Assembly: GCF_028737195.1 (NCBI RefSeq)
Contig: NZ_JAQZAJ010000005.1
Span: 62,001 to 126,000, forward strand
Length of the DNA: 64,000 nt
Direction of reading: 5' to 3'
From: Pseudovibrio exalbescens
Lineage (GTDB): Bacteria > Pseudomonadota > Alphaproteobacteria > Rhizobiales > Stappiaceae
The stretch's first letter is position 1. Every line of letters starts with the position of its first letter. Positions 50,959 through 61,140 of this stretch are shown here, piece after piece. Made by a program: the position numbers and the translations under genes. The notes beneath the pieces are model-generated. The model ran no database searches and had not been told where the DNA came from. It saw nothing but the letters and a program-made list of their open reading frames with translations.

Positions 50959-51612
50959 ATGACTGAAATTCTCTGGACACGGCCTGAAGGCCCTTCTCAT
51001 GCAACCTTCGTGTTTGCCCACGGTGCGGGCGCTGGCATGGACTCCAACTTCATGGAGCGCTTTGCGACAGCTGCTGCCGCCAATGGCCTGAGTGTTGCGC
51101 GGTTTGAATTTGACTACATGGCCAAGCGCCGGGTCACTGGCAAGAAGGCTCCGCCTCCTCGTGCGGACAAGCTGGTTGGCGAATACCAACGCGCGGTGCA
51201 AATGGTGGCCGAGCAGAGCGAAGGCGCCATTCTGATCGGCGGCAAGTCCATGGGCTGCCGTGTTGCGGCCATGTTGGCGGGTAGTGGCTCGGTGCCAAAG
51301 CGTGTTACAGGCATCGTCTGTTTGGGTTACCCGTTCCACCCCAGCGGAAAGCCGGAACCGGAAAACTGGCGTCTTCAGCCTCTTCAGGAGGCCAAGCGCC
51401 CGGTCCTCGTGCTTCAAGGCGATCGTGACCAGTTTGGCTCACAGAGCGAGCTTGCAGAAGTCACCCTGCCAGAGCACGTGAGCCTGACCTACCTTGAAGA
51501 CGGCAACCACGACCTTGCTCCGCGCGGTGCGTCTCCTGCCACATGGGACGGCAACATCAAGCAGGCCGCCGAGGCTGCGGCAACCTTTGCCCTGAGCCTG
51601 ACACCAGCTTGA
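50959..51612 (+). CDS. Alpha/beta hydrolase (KANSL3/TEX30-like)
   Basis: A 217-residue alpha/beta hydrolase of the dienelactone-hydrolase-like type. ATFVFAHGAGAGMDS is the oxyanion-hole region, IGGKSMGCRVA carries the nucleophilic Ser (G-K-S-M-G), VLQGDRDQFG holds the Asp and LEDGNHDLAP the His. The enzyme is cytoplasmic with unknown substrate. The start ATG 50959 is assigned from the native-looking N-terminus MTEILWTRPEG. A terminator follows. Confidence 0.88.
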   Translation: MTEILWTRPEGPSHATFVFAHGAGAGMDSNFMERFATAAAANGLSVARFEFDYMAKRRVTGKKAPPPRADKLVGEYQRAVQMVAEQSEGAILIGGKSMGCRVAAMLAGSGSVPKRVTGIVCLGYPFHPSGKPEPENWRLQPLQEAKRPVLVLQGDRDQFGSQSELAEVTLPEHVSLTYLEDGNHDLAPRGASPATWDGNIKQAAEAAATFALSLTPA

Positions 51613-51637
51613 GGCTCCGCCCGTTTTATCATGTGAC

Positions 51638-51663
51638 AAAGCCCGGAGTGATCCGGGCTTTTT
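51638..51663 (+). terminator. Terminator after the alpha/beta hydrolase
   Basis: AAGCCCGGA and TCCGGGCTT form a 9-bp stem with loop GTGA, followed by a T-run. Confidence 0.9.
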
Positions 51664-51775
51664 GCTTATGTACTCACAAGGCTGTGCGCATCTACCGGAT
51701 GCAGCCGAAGCCGGGGCACGGCGTTGTGCAGGCGTCGAATTTCAAGCCACCCAATTACACAGCAGCGCAGCCAAC

Positions 51776-54700
51776 CTACTCTGCCGGTTCCACATGACCA
51801 TCAGAGCCCTGCCCACCCCGCAGCGACAGGAAGCTGGAAACATCGTTCCCGATGCCGATCAGCGCCGGTACAATCACCAACACCAGCAATGTGGAGGCGG
51901 CAAGGCCAAACACCACCGTAATTGCCATGGGCATGAGGAACTGCGCCTGAACGCTGGTTTCGAACAGCAGCGGTGACAACCCGCCAATGGTGGTGCAAGA
52001 GGTCAGGATGATGGCACGCAGGCGGTCCATGGACGCCCCCACGGCCGCATCCTCCAGCGAATTTCCAAGCGAAAGTCGGTCTTCAAATCGGGCAACCAGA
52101 ATGATCGAGTTGTTCACTAGGATCCCTGCCATCCCGAGAAGCCCGATGATCGACAGGATCGTCAGTTTGAAGCCGAGGAGATAGTGACCAACGATGGCTC
52201 CCACGATGCCGAAGGGAATGATGGACATGACTGCAAGCGGCCTCGTGTAGCTGGCAAAGACCGCTGCCAGAATGAGATAGATGATGGCGACGGCCAGAAC
52301 GGCTCCAAGCATCAGGTCGGAGAATGCGGCACTTTGCTCTTTCGCCCTGCCATCAAACGTGTAGTCGATGTTGTAGAGGTCTTGCAGGTTCGGCAGAGTG
52401 CTTTCTTCCAGTTTGCTGGAAATCTCGGCGCGGCTGGTCACATCCGGGTCCACATCCGCCACCACACTCACGGTGATTTTGCCGTCGCGGCGCAAGATCA
52501 GAGAGTACCCCTGCTTGTCCCGCAAAGACACGACTTCTGTCATGGGCACGAACTCGCCATCCGGAGAGCGCAGATAAAGATCCCGCAACCCGGCCAGTCC
52601 CTCGCCGTTGTTGGTCTGGCGCACCTTGACCGTGATTTCTTCATCGCCCTCTGCAAAGCGACGGGGTATGGCGCCTTCAATTGCATAGCGCACCTGACGG
52701 GCAGCGCTTTCCACCGTGAAGCCCAGCGCCCTGCCCCGGTCGGTGAGCGCCAGCACCAGCTCCGGCTTGCCATAGGGCAGATCGTCCTCAACCCCGGTCA
52801 CGCCCGGGAACCCAGAGAGCGCGACCTGCAAGATGTCCGCTGCTTCTTTCAGGTTTGCCAACGAGGTGCCCGTCAGCCGAATGTCGAGATCCTTGCCGGG
52901 AGGCCCGCCACGTGTTTGCTGAATGGCAATGCGGGACAACTCTGGCTTCTGTGGGATCGCCTTGCGCCATGCAGTGACGATCGTCGGTGTGCGCACGTCC
53001 CGCACCTCTGAGGAGGTCAGCTGCACATTCAGCCGTGCCACGTTGTCGCCGCGGTTGTTGCCGCTTTGGCCTAGGGTCGTGAAAGTCGCTTCGATCAGTG
53101 AGTTCGGGTCGCCCCCAGACAGGTCTGACGCCACTTCGTAAAGCGCGTCTTCAATAAGTCCGATGTTCTCACGGGCTTTCTGCTCCGAAATGCCGGAGTG
53201 GAAGGTGATGCTTGCCCGAATATTCTCGGACTCCGGAGAGGGGAAGAAGGTGAAGCCCACACGCCCCCCCTGCATCATGCCTACCGACAGGATCAGCGTG
53301 GAAATGGCCACGGCAACTGTGATGTAGCGGTACTTGAAGGTTGCGCGCAAAAACGACTGTACCGGCTTATCACGAAACCATGCAAAGCCCCGATCAAACG
53401 CTTCACGGAACCCGCCCCGGTCATTGTGGTCAAGGCCCATGCGTTCCTTGCGCTGGCGTATGATCATCAAGAGCGTTTCAAGGGCCAGTGCAAGACCAAA
53501 GAGCGCCACCATCAGGGCAAGTTCGAAGGTGAAACCAAAGGTCTGCTTCAGCCCCCCGATGCTTGCGGCCAGCGGTTTCAGCCAGGGCGCGATGGAGGCT
53601 GGATCTGCTACAGCAATGGTCAGCAGGAACACGGCAGGTACTGCTCCCACAAAGATAACGCGCCACCAGCTCCAGCCTGGCTTGGAGTTCAGCGAGTGTG
53701 CCAAATGGCCGGGCAAAACGAAAAAGCACTCCAGCAGACTGGCGATTACCACGGCAATCACCACCACGGGAAGCACACCCATGATCTGACCCATGGTGTC
53801 GCCCAGCATGAGAATGGGGCCAAAGGCAGCGATTGTGGTGGTTCCAGCCGCAATGATGGGCCAGAACATGGTGTTGGCTCCCAGAATGGCGGCTGTGATG
53901 GGCGGTTCGCCCCTGCTCGACAAGGTCGCCGTGTGTTCCCCCACCACAATGGCGTCATCCACGATCACCCCAAGCATCATGATCAATGCGAAACAGGAGA
54001 TCATGTTGATGCTCTGTCCCAGCCCCCACATGATGCCAAGGGTCGCCATGATGGCCACCGGAATACCGGCGGCAACCCAGAACGCCACTCGCGCATTGAG
54101 GAAAAGGAACAGGACCGCAATCACGATCAGGAGACCGCCAAGGCCGTTCTTGACCAGCAGCATGATGCGCCCTTCCACCCGGTCGGCGGAAACGTTGTAC
54201 ATGACCAGTTCAAGGCTTTGCGGCAGCTGCGGCCGGATTTCTTCCAGATACCCCTTCACAATGGCGGAGGCTTCCAGCGTATCCGAGTTTTCAGCGCGTT
54301 GAATACGCAACTCAATGGCTGGGTCCTTTCGTGAAAGACCAAGCACGTCATCATCGTCAAGGTTGCGTTCCACGCTGCCAATGTCCGCAAGCCGGACCTT
54401 TTCTCCGCTCGGAAAAGTCTTGACCGCGATCTTGGCAATGTCCATCGGATCGGAAGTATCCGCGACCGCGCGCACCTGCCGTTCCACCGCACCTGTCAGG
54501 TTGCCAGCGGGAATGTCCTCGGAGTTCTCCTCAATGCGGCTGGCGATATCCGCCACGGTCAGGTTGAGGCGGCGCAGATTTTCTTCCGGCACCTCAACCA
54601 GATACTCCTCATCACGCATCCCGGTAATCGTCACCTTGTCGATACCCCGCGCAATGAGATCATCGCGGATGTCCTTGGCAAAGATCTTCAGAGCCTGTTC

Positions 54701-55162
54701 GGTGAACGGACCTCTGAGCGCAATGCGGGCAACGTTGTCATAATAAGCTGCGAAGGAGACTTCTGGCGTGTCCGCGTCGTCCGGCAGCGTTGTGATGGAG
54801 CTGACGGCTTGCTCTACATCGGACAGCGCTTTTTGCATGTCGGTCCCCTCGATAAAATCGAGCGAAATGGTGCCGCCACCTTCCCGAGCGTATGAGGTCA
54901 CCTCATCGAGACTGTCAAGAAAGCGCAGCTCCGGTTCGACAGCAGCCAGAATGTTGGCTTCCACATCTTCGGCGCTGGAGCCGGGCCATGAAATGCTAAC
55001 CGTAATGGAGCTTGTGGTGATGGTTGGAAAGAACTGCGTGTTCAACTTGACGAGAGCAAATACCCCAAAGAGCACCAGCACGGTCATGAGCAGATTGGCA
55101 GCATTGCGATGGCGCACAAACGCGCCAATCAGGCTGACCGTAGACTCTCTGGCCTGAAGCAT
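51776..55162 (-). CDS. RND-family efflux transporter permease
   Basis: A 1128-residue inner-membrane RND pump of the AcrB/HAE-1 type. The helix-4 motif GVIVDDAIVVGEHTATLS has the paired proton-relay Asp residues (about residue 400), and the two large periplasmic domains are in place. The second-half motif RPLAVMSIIPFGIVGAIVGHY and the helix-10 region (ILVNNSIILVARF) are recognisable. A hydrophobic insert lies near residues 490-560. The substrate is unknown (drugs, bile-type compounds or lipids). It is cotranscribed downstream of the adaptor, with 43 bp between them. No TolC-like gene is adjacent. Confidence 0.92.
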   Translation of the reverse strand: MLQARESTVSLIGAFVRHRNAANLLMTVLVLFGVFALVKLNTQFFPTITTSSITVSISWPGSSAEDVEANILAAVEPELRFLDSLDEVTSYAREGGGTISLDFIEGTDMQKALSDVEQAVSSITTLPDDADTPEVSFAAYYDNVARIALRGPFTEQALKIFAKDIRDDLIARGIDKVTITGMRDEEYLVEVPEENLRRLNLTVADIASRIEENSEDIPAGNLTGAVERQVRAVADTSDPMDIAKIAVKTFPSGEKVRLADIGSVERNLDDDDVLGLSRKDPAIELRIQRAENSDTLEASAIVKGYLEEIRPQLPQSLELVMYNVSADRVEGRIMLLVKNGLGGLLIVIAVLFLFLNARVAFWVAAGIPVAIMATLGIMWGLGQSINMISCFALIMMLGVIVDDAIVVGEHTATLSSRGEPPITAAILGANTMFWPIIAAGTTTIAAFGPILMLGDTMGQIMGVLPVVVIAVVIASLLECFFVLPGHLAHSLNSKPGWSWWRVIFVGAVPAVFLLTIAVADPASIAPWLKPLAASIGGLKQTFGFTFELALMVALFGLALALETLLMIIRQRKERMGLDHNDRGGFREAFDRGFAWFRDKPVQSFLRATFKYRYITVAVAISTLILSVGMMQGGRVGFTFFPSPESENIRASITFHSGISEQKARENIGLIEDALYEVASDLSGGDPNSLIEATFTTLGQSGNNRGDNVARLNVQLTSSEVRDVRTPTIVTAWRKAIPQKPELSRIAIQQTRGGPPGKDLDIRLTGTSLANLKEAADILQVALSGFPGVTGVEDDLPYGKPELVLALTDRGRALGFTVESAARQVRYAIEGAIPRRFAEGDEEITVKVRQTNNGEGLAGLRDLYLRSPDGEFVPMTEVVSLRDKQGYSLILRRDGKITVSVVADVDPDVTSRAEISSKLEESTLPNLQDLYNIDYTFDGRAKEQSAAFSDLMLGAVLAVAIIYLILAAVFASYTRPLAVMSIIPFGIVGAIVGHYLLGFKLTILSIIGLLGMAGILVNNSIILVARFEDRLSLGNSLEDAAVGASMDRLRAIILTSCTTIGGLSPLLFETSVQAQFLMPMAITVVFGLAASTLLVLVIVPALIGIGNDVSSFLSLRGGQGSDGHVEPAE

Positions 55163-55205
55163 GGTTCGGGGTCTCCCTCATCTCTTCGTCAATCACTCAA
55201 ACAGA

Positions 55206-56585
55206 TCAATTGGTACCCGCGGCCTGTTCACTGACTACGCGCAGTTTCAAGCCCGGCCCAGCTTCGGGAATGCGAGAGGATACCAACCGCTCACCGCTTT
55301 GCAGGTCTCCGCGCACCAGAATGGCGTTGTCGTCAAAGGCGAGCGGCTGGACATCACGCCGTTCCATGCGGCTGTCCGCATCGATCACATAGACCTTGTT
55401 GCCGTCATAAAGGGCTTCTTCGGGAATGCGGGCCACGCCGGTATAGGTGCGATCTGGCAGCTCTACCTGCACGAACGCACCGGGTCGGATCAGGAGGTCC
55501 TTGTCCTCAAGTGACAAGCGCGCAAAAACGTCGACGCCGCCGCGCGAACGGGCAATGTCCGCCCCCGCGCGTTCAATCACGGCGTCATACTCCAGCGGCG
55601 TGTCTCCAATGTTCCAGATCACTTTCACCGGACGGCCCGCCAACGGTTCCCTGTCGGCCAACAAGCGACCGTACTGGGCATCGGACAGGGTGAAGCGCAC
55701 CTCCAGGAAATTGCGGTCATAGAGCACGGCTACCACGTCATTCTGGTTGATCATGCGGCCCATTTCCACGGCCTCTGTGCGCACCACGCCTTCAAACGGT
55801 GCCAACAGGGTGGTGTCCTCAACGTTGCGTTCTGCCTGTTCAAGCTGCCATTGCGCCCGTTCGATCGCCGCTTTCTGCTGCTCGATCTTGGCTTCTTCCA
55901 CTGCCAAGGTGTTAAGCGTCTGTTCCAGGTTCTGTTGTCTTTGCGAAAGGATCAGCTTGCGTTCATCCACGGACCGCTCTGTAGCAGCGCCGCGCTGAAA
56001 CAGCTCCTCTACACGCACCAGATCGCGATCTGCGAAAGCAACCTGCTCTTCAATGCGCACAATGTTGTTCTTCTCGATGCGAAGCTGACTTTCCAGCTGA
56101 ACGAGACGGGCTCTTGCTTCCGCCAGTGTGGCCATCGCTTCCGTCCGCGCCCCTTCATAGGAGAATGGGTCGATCTGGAGCAGCGCTTCGCCAGCGCCAA
56201 CCACTCCGCCAGAGCGAAGATTTGGGCTCACCATGTCCACTTCGCCGCCCACAAGCGCCCGCAGATCCACTTCGCGCCCCGCGACCACCTCTCCATAGAC
56301 GGTGAGCAAGGGGGCGTAGTCTCCGATCTCGACCGCCATGGCCCTAACGGCAAACTCCCGTTCGGCGGCAGGGCGCGTTGCCACTTCCGGCTTGGTCGCG
56401 ATCAGATAGCGCATCCCCATTACGGCGATCACCAGAATAACCAGCGCAATCAGCCCTTGAAGGAAGGCCTTTCCCGTTTTGACAAGAGGTGACCGGCGGT
56501 GATGTGTGGGCGTGTTTGCAGTGCGCGGCTGAAGAGCATCTGCACCTCTGTTTTGTTTGGCCTCATCTTCCAACGAATTCAGCAT
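55206..56585 (-). CDS. RND-efflux periplasmic adaptor subunit
   Basis: A 459-residue membrane-fusion protein. An N-terminal anchor (LIALVILVIAVMGMRYLIA) is followed by a barrel and lipoyl segment (GEVVAGREVDLRALVGGEV), a coiled-coil hairpin (about residues 155-270), the second half (LLAPFEGVVRTEAVEMGRMI) and a membrane-proximal domain. It works with the RND permease encoded immediately downstream, connecting it to an outer-membrane channel. The first ATG is at 56585. Confidence 0.92.
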   Translation of the reverse strand: MLNSLEDEAKQNRGADALQPRTANTPTHHRRSPLVKTGKAFLQGLIALVILVIAVMGMRYLIATKPEVATRPAAEREFAVRAMAVEIGDYAPLLTVYGEVVAGREVDLRALVGGEVDMVSPNLRSGGVVGAGEALLQIDPFSYEGARTEAMATLAEARARLVQLESQLRIEKNNIVRIEEQVAFADRDLVRVEELFQRGAATERSVDERKLILSQRQQNLEQTLNTLAVEEAKIEQQKAAIERAQWQLEQAERNVEDTTLLAPFEGVVRTEAVEMGRMINQNDVVAVLYDRNFLEVRFTLSDAQYGRLLADREPLAGRPVKVIWNIGDTPLEYDAVIERAGADIARSRGGVDVFARLSLEDKDLLIRPGAFVQVELPDRTYTGVARIPEEALYDGNKVYVIDADSRMERRDVQPLAFDDNAILVRGDLQSGERLVSSRIPEAGPGLKLRVVSEQAAGTN

Positions 56586-56756
56586 ACCACGGGCCTACCG
56601 ATCAAATAGCTTCGCCTGTCCTTGTGATGACGACCGTCACCACGGCGAGCAACAGCTCAAGTGTTTCACTAGGTTTCTACATTAGTTGCCGCAGCTTGGA
56701 TTATCCAGCAAGCTTTAAAGTGTGACAAAGTGTAAATGCACCTAGGAAGTTTGATG

Positions 56757-56786
56757 TAAAAAGGGCAGATCCGAGGATCCGCCCTT
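56757..56786 (-). terminator. hslO terminator
   Basis: On the minus strand AAGGGC-GATCC and GGATC-GCCCTT style arms pair with one mismatch around a short loop and are followed by TTTTT, 28 bp after the hslO stop. Confidence 0.85.
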
Positions 56787-56813
56787 CACATCTTCTTGAG
56801 CTGCGCCAGTCGA

Positions 56814-57803
56814 TTAGGCCTTGAAGACCACTTCCGGGTCCAGATTGTAATCCGTACCGCAGAAATCGCACTTCACCGCGATGGCACCTTCCTCAGTCAT
56901 TTCGGAACGATCCTGCTCTCCCAGCCCCTGCAGCATGGAGACAATCTTGTCTTCCGAACAAGTGCAGCGATCACTCATCACGTGCGGTTCAAACGCCTTC
57001 ACACCGCGCTCGTGGAACAGCCTGAACAGCAGCTGTTCAACGGGCAGGGCCGGATCGGTCAACTCCACATCCCGCACCGTATCCACCAGCGAGCGCGCTT
57101 CCAACCAGGCATCATCCTCGTCGATCTCGTGCATCTCGGTGCCATGCGGGGCGTCGCCCGGATGAATGTCGGCCTGTCGCATCCGCTCGGGTGAATGGGG
57201 CAGGAACTGCACCATGATGCCCCCTGCACGCCACTGGTGCGTGTTCGGGCCTTCGTCCTGACGGGTCAACACTTCGCCCACGGCCAAGCGCACACGGGTC
57301 GGAATCTGTTCGGAGCGCAAGAAGTAATCGTGCGCTGCCTCTTCCAGAGAAATGCCGTCCAGCACCACAATGCCCTGATAGCGGCTTGTGTATTGGCCTT
57401 GATCGATGGTGAAAGCCAGATGGCCGCGGCCCAGCAGGAATTCCGGCCGGAAGTCCTCCTTGGCGGCGACTTCTGCCACTTGGTTGGCGTCGAAGGTTGC
57501 GGTTGCGCGCAGGCCATCAGGCGCGTTGAAGTCCACCACCATCATGGAGACCGCCCCGTCCGTCTGGGTCTGCAGCGTCAAACGCCCGTCAAATTTCAAG
57601 GTGCTGCCCAGCATCGCCGTCAGCGTTACCGCCTGTGCCAGCAGCTTGTTCACCGCCTCTGGATAGTTGTGACGGCCCAGAATGCTGTCCAGCACCGGGC
57701 CAAGGGTCACTGCCCGGCCACGAACATCCAAGGTTTCAACGGCGAACGGAACGACGGCGTCATCTCCGGCCAGCGGTTGATTGGCAGTTGAGTTCTGATC
57801 CAC
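56814..57803 (-). CDS. hslO: Redox-regulated chaperone Hsp33
   Basis: A 329-residue Hsp33. The C-terminal redox switch is present as C-T-C (about residue 276-278) and C-D-F-C (310-313), which bind Zn when reduced and form disulphides on oxidation to activate the holdase. The core has VTLTAMLGSTLKFDGRLTLQ. The start is set at GTG 57801-57803, preceded by GGAGG at 8 bases. Upstream in-frame codons give a basic tail unlike the family. It lies downstream of argD, separated by a terminator, so it has its own promoter. Confidence 0.92.
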   Translation of the reverse strand: MDQNSTANQPLAGDDAVVPFAVETLDVRGRAVTLGPVLDSILGRHNYPEAVNKLLAQAVTLTAMLGSTLKFDGRLTLQTQTDGAVSMMVVDFNAPDGLRATATFDANQVAEVAAKEDFRPEFLLGRGHLAFTIDQGQYTSRYQGIVVLDGISLEEAAHDYFLRSEQIPTRVRLAVGEVLTRQDEGPNTHQWRAGGIMVQFLPHSPERMRQADIHPGDAPHGTEMHEIDEDDAWLEARSLVDTVRDVELTDPALPVEQLLFRLFHERGVKAFEPHVMSDRCTCSEDKIVSMLQGLGEQDRSEMTEEGAIAVKCDFCGTDYNLDPEVVFKA

Positions 57804-58125
57804 AGTATATGCCTCCGGCAGCAAGTCCGCTCCCCCACACACCTCAATCAAGCCGATGCGCGAGGTCGGTTGTCTGCCTCTCGTTCTATCAAAATTGGGC
57901 TCGTTCACAACCAAAGGGTCGTGTCGCGTGTGCGATGAGCCAGAAGGCAGTAAAATAGGCACTGCCCTCCAAATTACTAGGGTGGCGGGTGTTAAGCACG
58001 CCAGCGCTCACGCGCGGTTATGCCGGATCAAAGGTCGTTTGTCACCTTCTGACCCGCACCAACTTGCTGTTTGGCACCGAGATGTGAAAAGGGCCGGTGC
58101 TCATTTCCAGCCCGGCCCCCTCAAC
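57804..58125. other. 322-bp gap between argD and hslO
   Basis: It holds the argD terminator and presumably the hslO promoter. In many Hyphomicrobiales argF lies here; no argF sequence or remnant is seen in either strand. Confidence 0.6.
58091..58118 (-). terminator. argD terminator
   Basis: GGGCCGG and CCGGCCC form a 7-bp stem with a 14-base loop on the minus strand, followed by TTTTC, just after the argD stop. Confidence 0.8.
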
Positions 58126-59307
58126 TCAGTCTTTGGCCTCAACTTTCGAGGCCGCCTCGGAAATCATTTCCGTGAGAAGCCTGATCTCCTCTGCCGTGAT
58201 TGTCATCGGCGGCATGATGCGCAGCACGTTGTCTCCGGCGGGCACTGGCAGCAGTCCCACCGAGCGCATGGCTCCAAGCACTTCAGCTACCTGCGGTTTG
58301 CACTTCAGGCCCAGCATCAGGCCAGAGCCGCGCAGCTCCTCAAAGACCTCGGAATGACGGTCGACCACTTCCGCCAGGCTTTGCTTCAGCAACAGGCTCT
58401 TGCTCTGAACACCTTCCAGAAAGCCGGGTTCTGTCACCACCTCCATCACGGCCTTGCCAACGGACATGGCCAGGAGGTTCCCGCCATAGGTGGTGCCGTG
58501 CGTACCGGGCACCATGGCAGAAGCAGCTTCATCTGTTGCGAGGAAGGCTCCAACCGGAAAGCCACCGCCAATGCCTTTTGCAATGGCCATGATGTCTGGC
58601 GTGATCCCTGCCCACTCATGGGCGAAGAGCTTGCCAGTTCGGCCCACACCGCATTGGATCTCGTCCAACACCAAAAGCAGCCCGTGCTCGTCACACAGTT
58701 CACGCAGGGCACGCAGGAATGAAAGTTCCACCGGGCGAACGCCGCCCTCGCCCTGCACAGGCTCGATCAAGATTGCCGCCGTCTCAGGGGTGATCGCTGC
58801 CTTGACCGCCTCCAGATCTCCAAGAGGCACCCGGTCAAAGCCTTCCGGCGCCGGGCCAAAGCCTTCAAGGTACTTTTGCTGTCCGCCTGCTGCCAGCGCG
58901 GTCATGGTCCGGCCATGGAACGCGCCTTCGAAAGTGATGACACGAGACTTTTCCGGATGCCCTTGCGCATAATGGTAGCGGCGCGCGGTCTTCAGCGCGC
59001 CTTCAATCGCTTCAGCGCCGGAGTTACAGAAGAAAACCCGGTCCGCGAACGTATTTTCGACCAGCAGAGCGCCCAGCTCTTCCTGCCCCTTTACCTGATA
59101 AAGGTTTGACACGTGCCACAGCTTGCCGGCTTGTTCCTGCAGCGCCTCAACAAGTTTGGGATGGGAGTGCCCCAATCCGCTCACCGCAATGCCAGAGGCG
59201 CAATCCATGTATCGTCGGCCATCGGTCGCAATCAGCCAGACGCCTTCACCGCGCTCGAACTCGATGTCCGCGCGTGCATAGGTCTGAAAAAGCGACGAAG
59301 TCGACAT
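58126..59307 (-). CDS. argD: Acetylornithine/aspartate aminotransferase family protein
   Basis: A 393-residue class III PLP aminotransferase. [19 protein letters not shown] (phosphate contact), [21 protein letters not shown] (Asp pairing with the pyridine N) and [19 protein letters not shown] with the PLP-Lys at about residue 242 are all present. ArgD converts N-acetylglutamate semialdehyde to N-acetylornithine in arginine synthesis. It has its own terminator, and the next gene on the strand is hslO rather than argF. Confidence 0.92.
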   Translation of the reverse strand: MSTSSLFQTYARADIEFERGEGVWLIATDGRRYMDCASGIAVSGLGHSHPKLVEALQEQAGKLWHVSNLYQVKGQEELGALLVENTFADRVFFCNSGAEAIEGALKTARRYHYAQGHPEKSRVITFEGAFHGRTMTALAAGGQQKYLEGFGPAPEGFDRVPLGDLEAVKAAITPETAAILIEPVQGEGGVRPVELSFLRALRELCDEHGLLLVLDEIQCGVGRTGKLFAHEWAGITPDIMAIAKGIGGGFPVGAFLATDEAASAMVPGTHGTTYGGNLLAMSVGKAVMEVVTEPGFLEGVQSKSLLLKQSLAEVVDRHSEVFEELRGSGLMLGLKCKPQVAEVLGAMRSVGLLPVPAGDNVLRIMPPMTITAEEIRLLTEMISEAASKVEAKD

Positions 59308-60026
59308 CAGGATACTCCCTTTTGGAACGGCCGGGCCGTTGTGAGCGAAACCATTTTTTGCTCAGATTGTGTCAGGAAAGATCGCCACCAACAGCGATCA
59401 GGAGGATTAGAACCTCAAGGTTAAAACCCAAGATATTTCACTTGTCAATCATCCATGCCTTGAGCTTTTCTCTTGTAAACTCAAGTTCAAACTCTGGATT
59501 TACCTGCCTCTTGCCCCGCGGGCCTTTCAGGCAAACTCTGCTCTTTCCGCCTTTACCAGCCCTGAGCGCGGTCATCACCAGAGTTCTGCACAGAACACAG
59601 TTTTAAGCCCTGCGTTTTGCTGTGAAAAGAGCCGGAAAACAATATTTGCCACTTTTGTTTGACGTTCGTGCTGATAGTGTTTAAGGGTCTCAGCGTCAGA
59701 CGAGAGGGCCAGCCAAGCGGCGGTTTTTCTGGCCTTTTGAAGCTTGGAAACACCTGTGTTTCCGGGTCGTGTATTGCTGGCAATCTGCGGAATTGGAGGG
59801 CTTGTAGCGCCTTGCCTATTCTGGGGAAAAGGATGGTCATCCCCATATCAGTATGGAGGCCTCCTTGCTCAGCCAAGTCGCCATATAGTATGGTGCGGCC
59901 TTAGCGATACATCATCTCGTATATACTGTTGCTGCAGATGTTGTGCCCGGGGTAAGGGCCAAACGAGAAAACTCGGCACTGCAATGACTTGCGCAGCAAG
60001 ACCTAAGGGAAGACGGGGGCCTATTT
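59308..60026. other. 719-bp intergenic region upstream of gcrA
   Basis: Frames here overlap without ribosome sites or recognisable products, so no gene is called. A TATACT near 59922 could be a -10 box for gcrA. It probably holds the divergent argD and gcrA promoters. Confidence 0.5.
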
Positions 60027-60620
60027 ATGAGCTGGACGACAGAACGCGTGGAACTCTTAACCAAACTTTGGGCAGAGGGATTAAGCGCCAGCCAGATCGC
60101 AGCGGAACTCGGGAATGTCACCAGAAACGCCGTAATCGGTAAAGTACATCGCCTTGGCCTTTCCGGTCGGGCCAAGTCTTCTAGCTCAACCGCAAAGCCT
60201 CGCCGTGCAGCAGCGCCAGCAGCCGAAACTGCTGCAAAGCCAGCCGCTGCCATAGCAGAGAGCGCGCCAGCAGCGGAAGCACCCATCGCAGTTACCAAGG
60301 TTGCAGCCAGCGTGCAGCGCCGGACCATTCAACCCGCTGTCGCAGGGGCGACAGCGTTGAAAATCACACCGGAAGAAGACGACATTGTCGGCGATCTCAC
60401 CCCAGTTGCAGCCACCGAAGTGGTTGTTCCTGTGTCTGAGCGTGCTTCAATTTTGACGCTGACCGAACGCACCTGCAAATGGCCAATTGGCGACCCGACG
60501 GATGAGGACTTCCACTTCTGTGGTCACTCCTGTGATGCCGCCTCTCCTTATTGCGAGTATCATCGCACGATCGCGTATCAGCCGGTTAACGACCGACGCA
60601 GAGAACGCAAGAGCGCCTGA
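60027..60620 (+). CDS. gcrA: GcrA cell-cycle regulator
   Basis: A 197-residue GcrA. The N-terminal HTH (MSWTTERVELLTKLWAEGLS and the recognition helix VTRNAVIGKVHRLGLSGR) is intact. A flexible Ala-rich linker follows (about residues 55-95), then the conserved C-terminal sigma-70-interacting domain with TERTCKWPIGDPTDEDFHFC and CDAASPYCEYH. GcrA acts with the CcrM methyltransferase to activate S-phase genes from methylated promoters. The last third is duplicated downstream at 62107-62480. Confidence 0.95.
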   Translation: MSWTTERVELLTKLWAEGLSASQIAAELGNVTRNAVIGKVHRLGLSGRAKSSSSTAKPRRAAAPAAETAAKPAAAIAESAPAAEAPIAVTKVAASVQRRTIQPAVAGATALKITPEEDDIVGDLTPVAATEVVVPVSERASILTLTERTCKWPIGDPTDEDFHFCGHSCDAASPYCEYHRTIAYQPVNDRRRERKSA

Positions 60621-60669
60621 GCAACAGCTTTATAGAATTCAAAAAGCCGCCCAGTGAGGCGGCTTTTTT
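60296..60669 (+). repeat. 374-bp duplicated segment, gcrA copy
   Basis: From CAAGGTTGC inside gcrA through the stop and terminator to the T-run. It matches 62107-62480 with 9 differences counted by eye (about 97.6% identity). Confidence 0.92.
60648..60669 (+). terminator. gcrA terminator
   Basis: GCCGCC and GGCGGC around CAGTGA form a short GC stem followed by TTTTTT. Confidence 0.88.
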
Positions 60670-61140
60670 GTTGCCCGATTGAGACTTTCGCCGTCAGCTC
60701 CGCAGGACGGTCAGCTCCGCCACCAACCATTCGCTTGTAAACCAGCTGTCTATTTGACGGCCAACGGCAGCCTCTGTTTTTCTCATCTTACGATTATTGA
60801 TTGTATCGTTTAACCAGTGAACTGCGCCGACAAAAAAACAATATTCCCAAAACATTATCAATAGAAATAAGAAATCTAGTTAGATTAAAATATTTCTTCT
60901 GTATTTGCAAAATGAACCTTTGGTTCAATTGCAACACCCGCAAAGTAAACCTAGAGTTTTATGCGTAAAAACAAGTAAATCATGTTTCGAAACTGATGAT
61001 CCGAACGGAAACGTCCAGCGCAACCTTATAGTTACAGGATCACCCATGTTGACCAATATAAAGTACGCTCCACTTCAGGACTTGTCTTTCAGCAACCGTT
61101 GCGAGCCACTGAAAAAACAAACTCTTGAGCGAAGCGCGGC
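60670..61140. other. 471-bp AT-rich intergenic region upstream of the EamA transporter
   Basis: No gene is seen. Around 60780-60960 it is clearly AT-rich, with palindromes ACGAT-N10-ATCGT (60790-60809) and TGAACC-TTT-GGTTCA (60913-60927) that may be operators. Confidence 0.55.

Noticed and set aside
53198-54334. A 378-codon plus-strand frame opposite the RND permease
   Set aside because: It is an antisense frame; the product is His/Gln/Gly-rich in a way typical of mirrored hydrophobic genes.
59106-60142. Several overlapping frames across the argD-gcrA gap
   Set aside because: None has a plausible start, codon pattern or family. I treat the interval as regulatory DNA.
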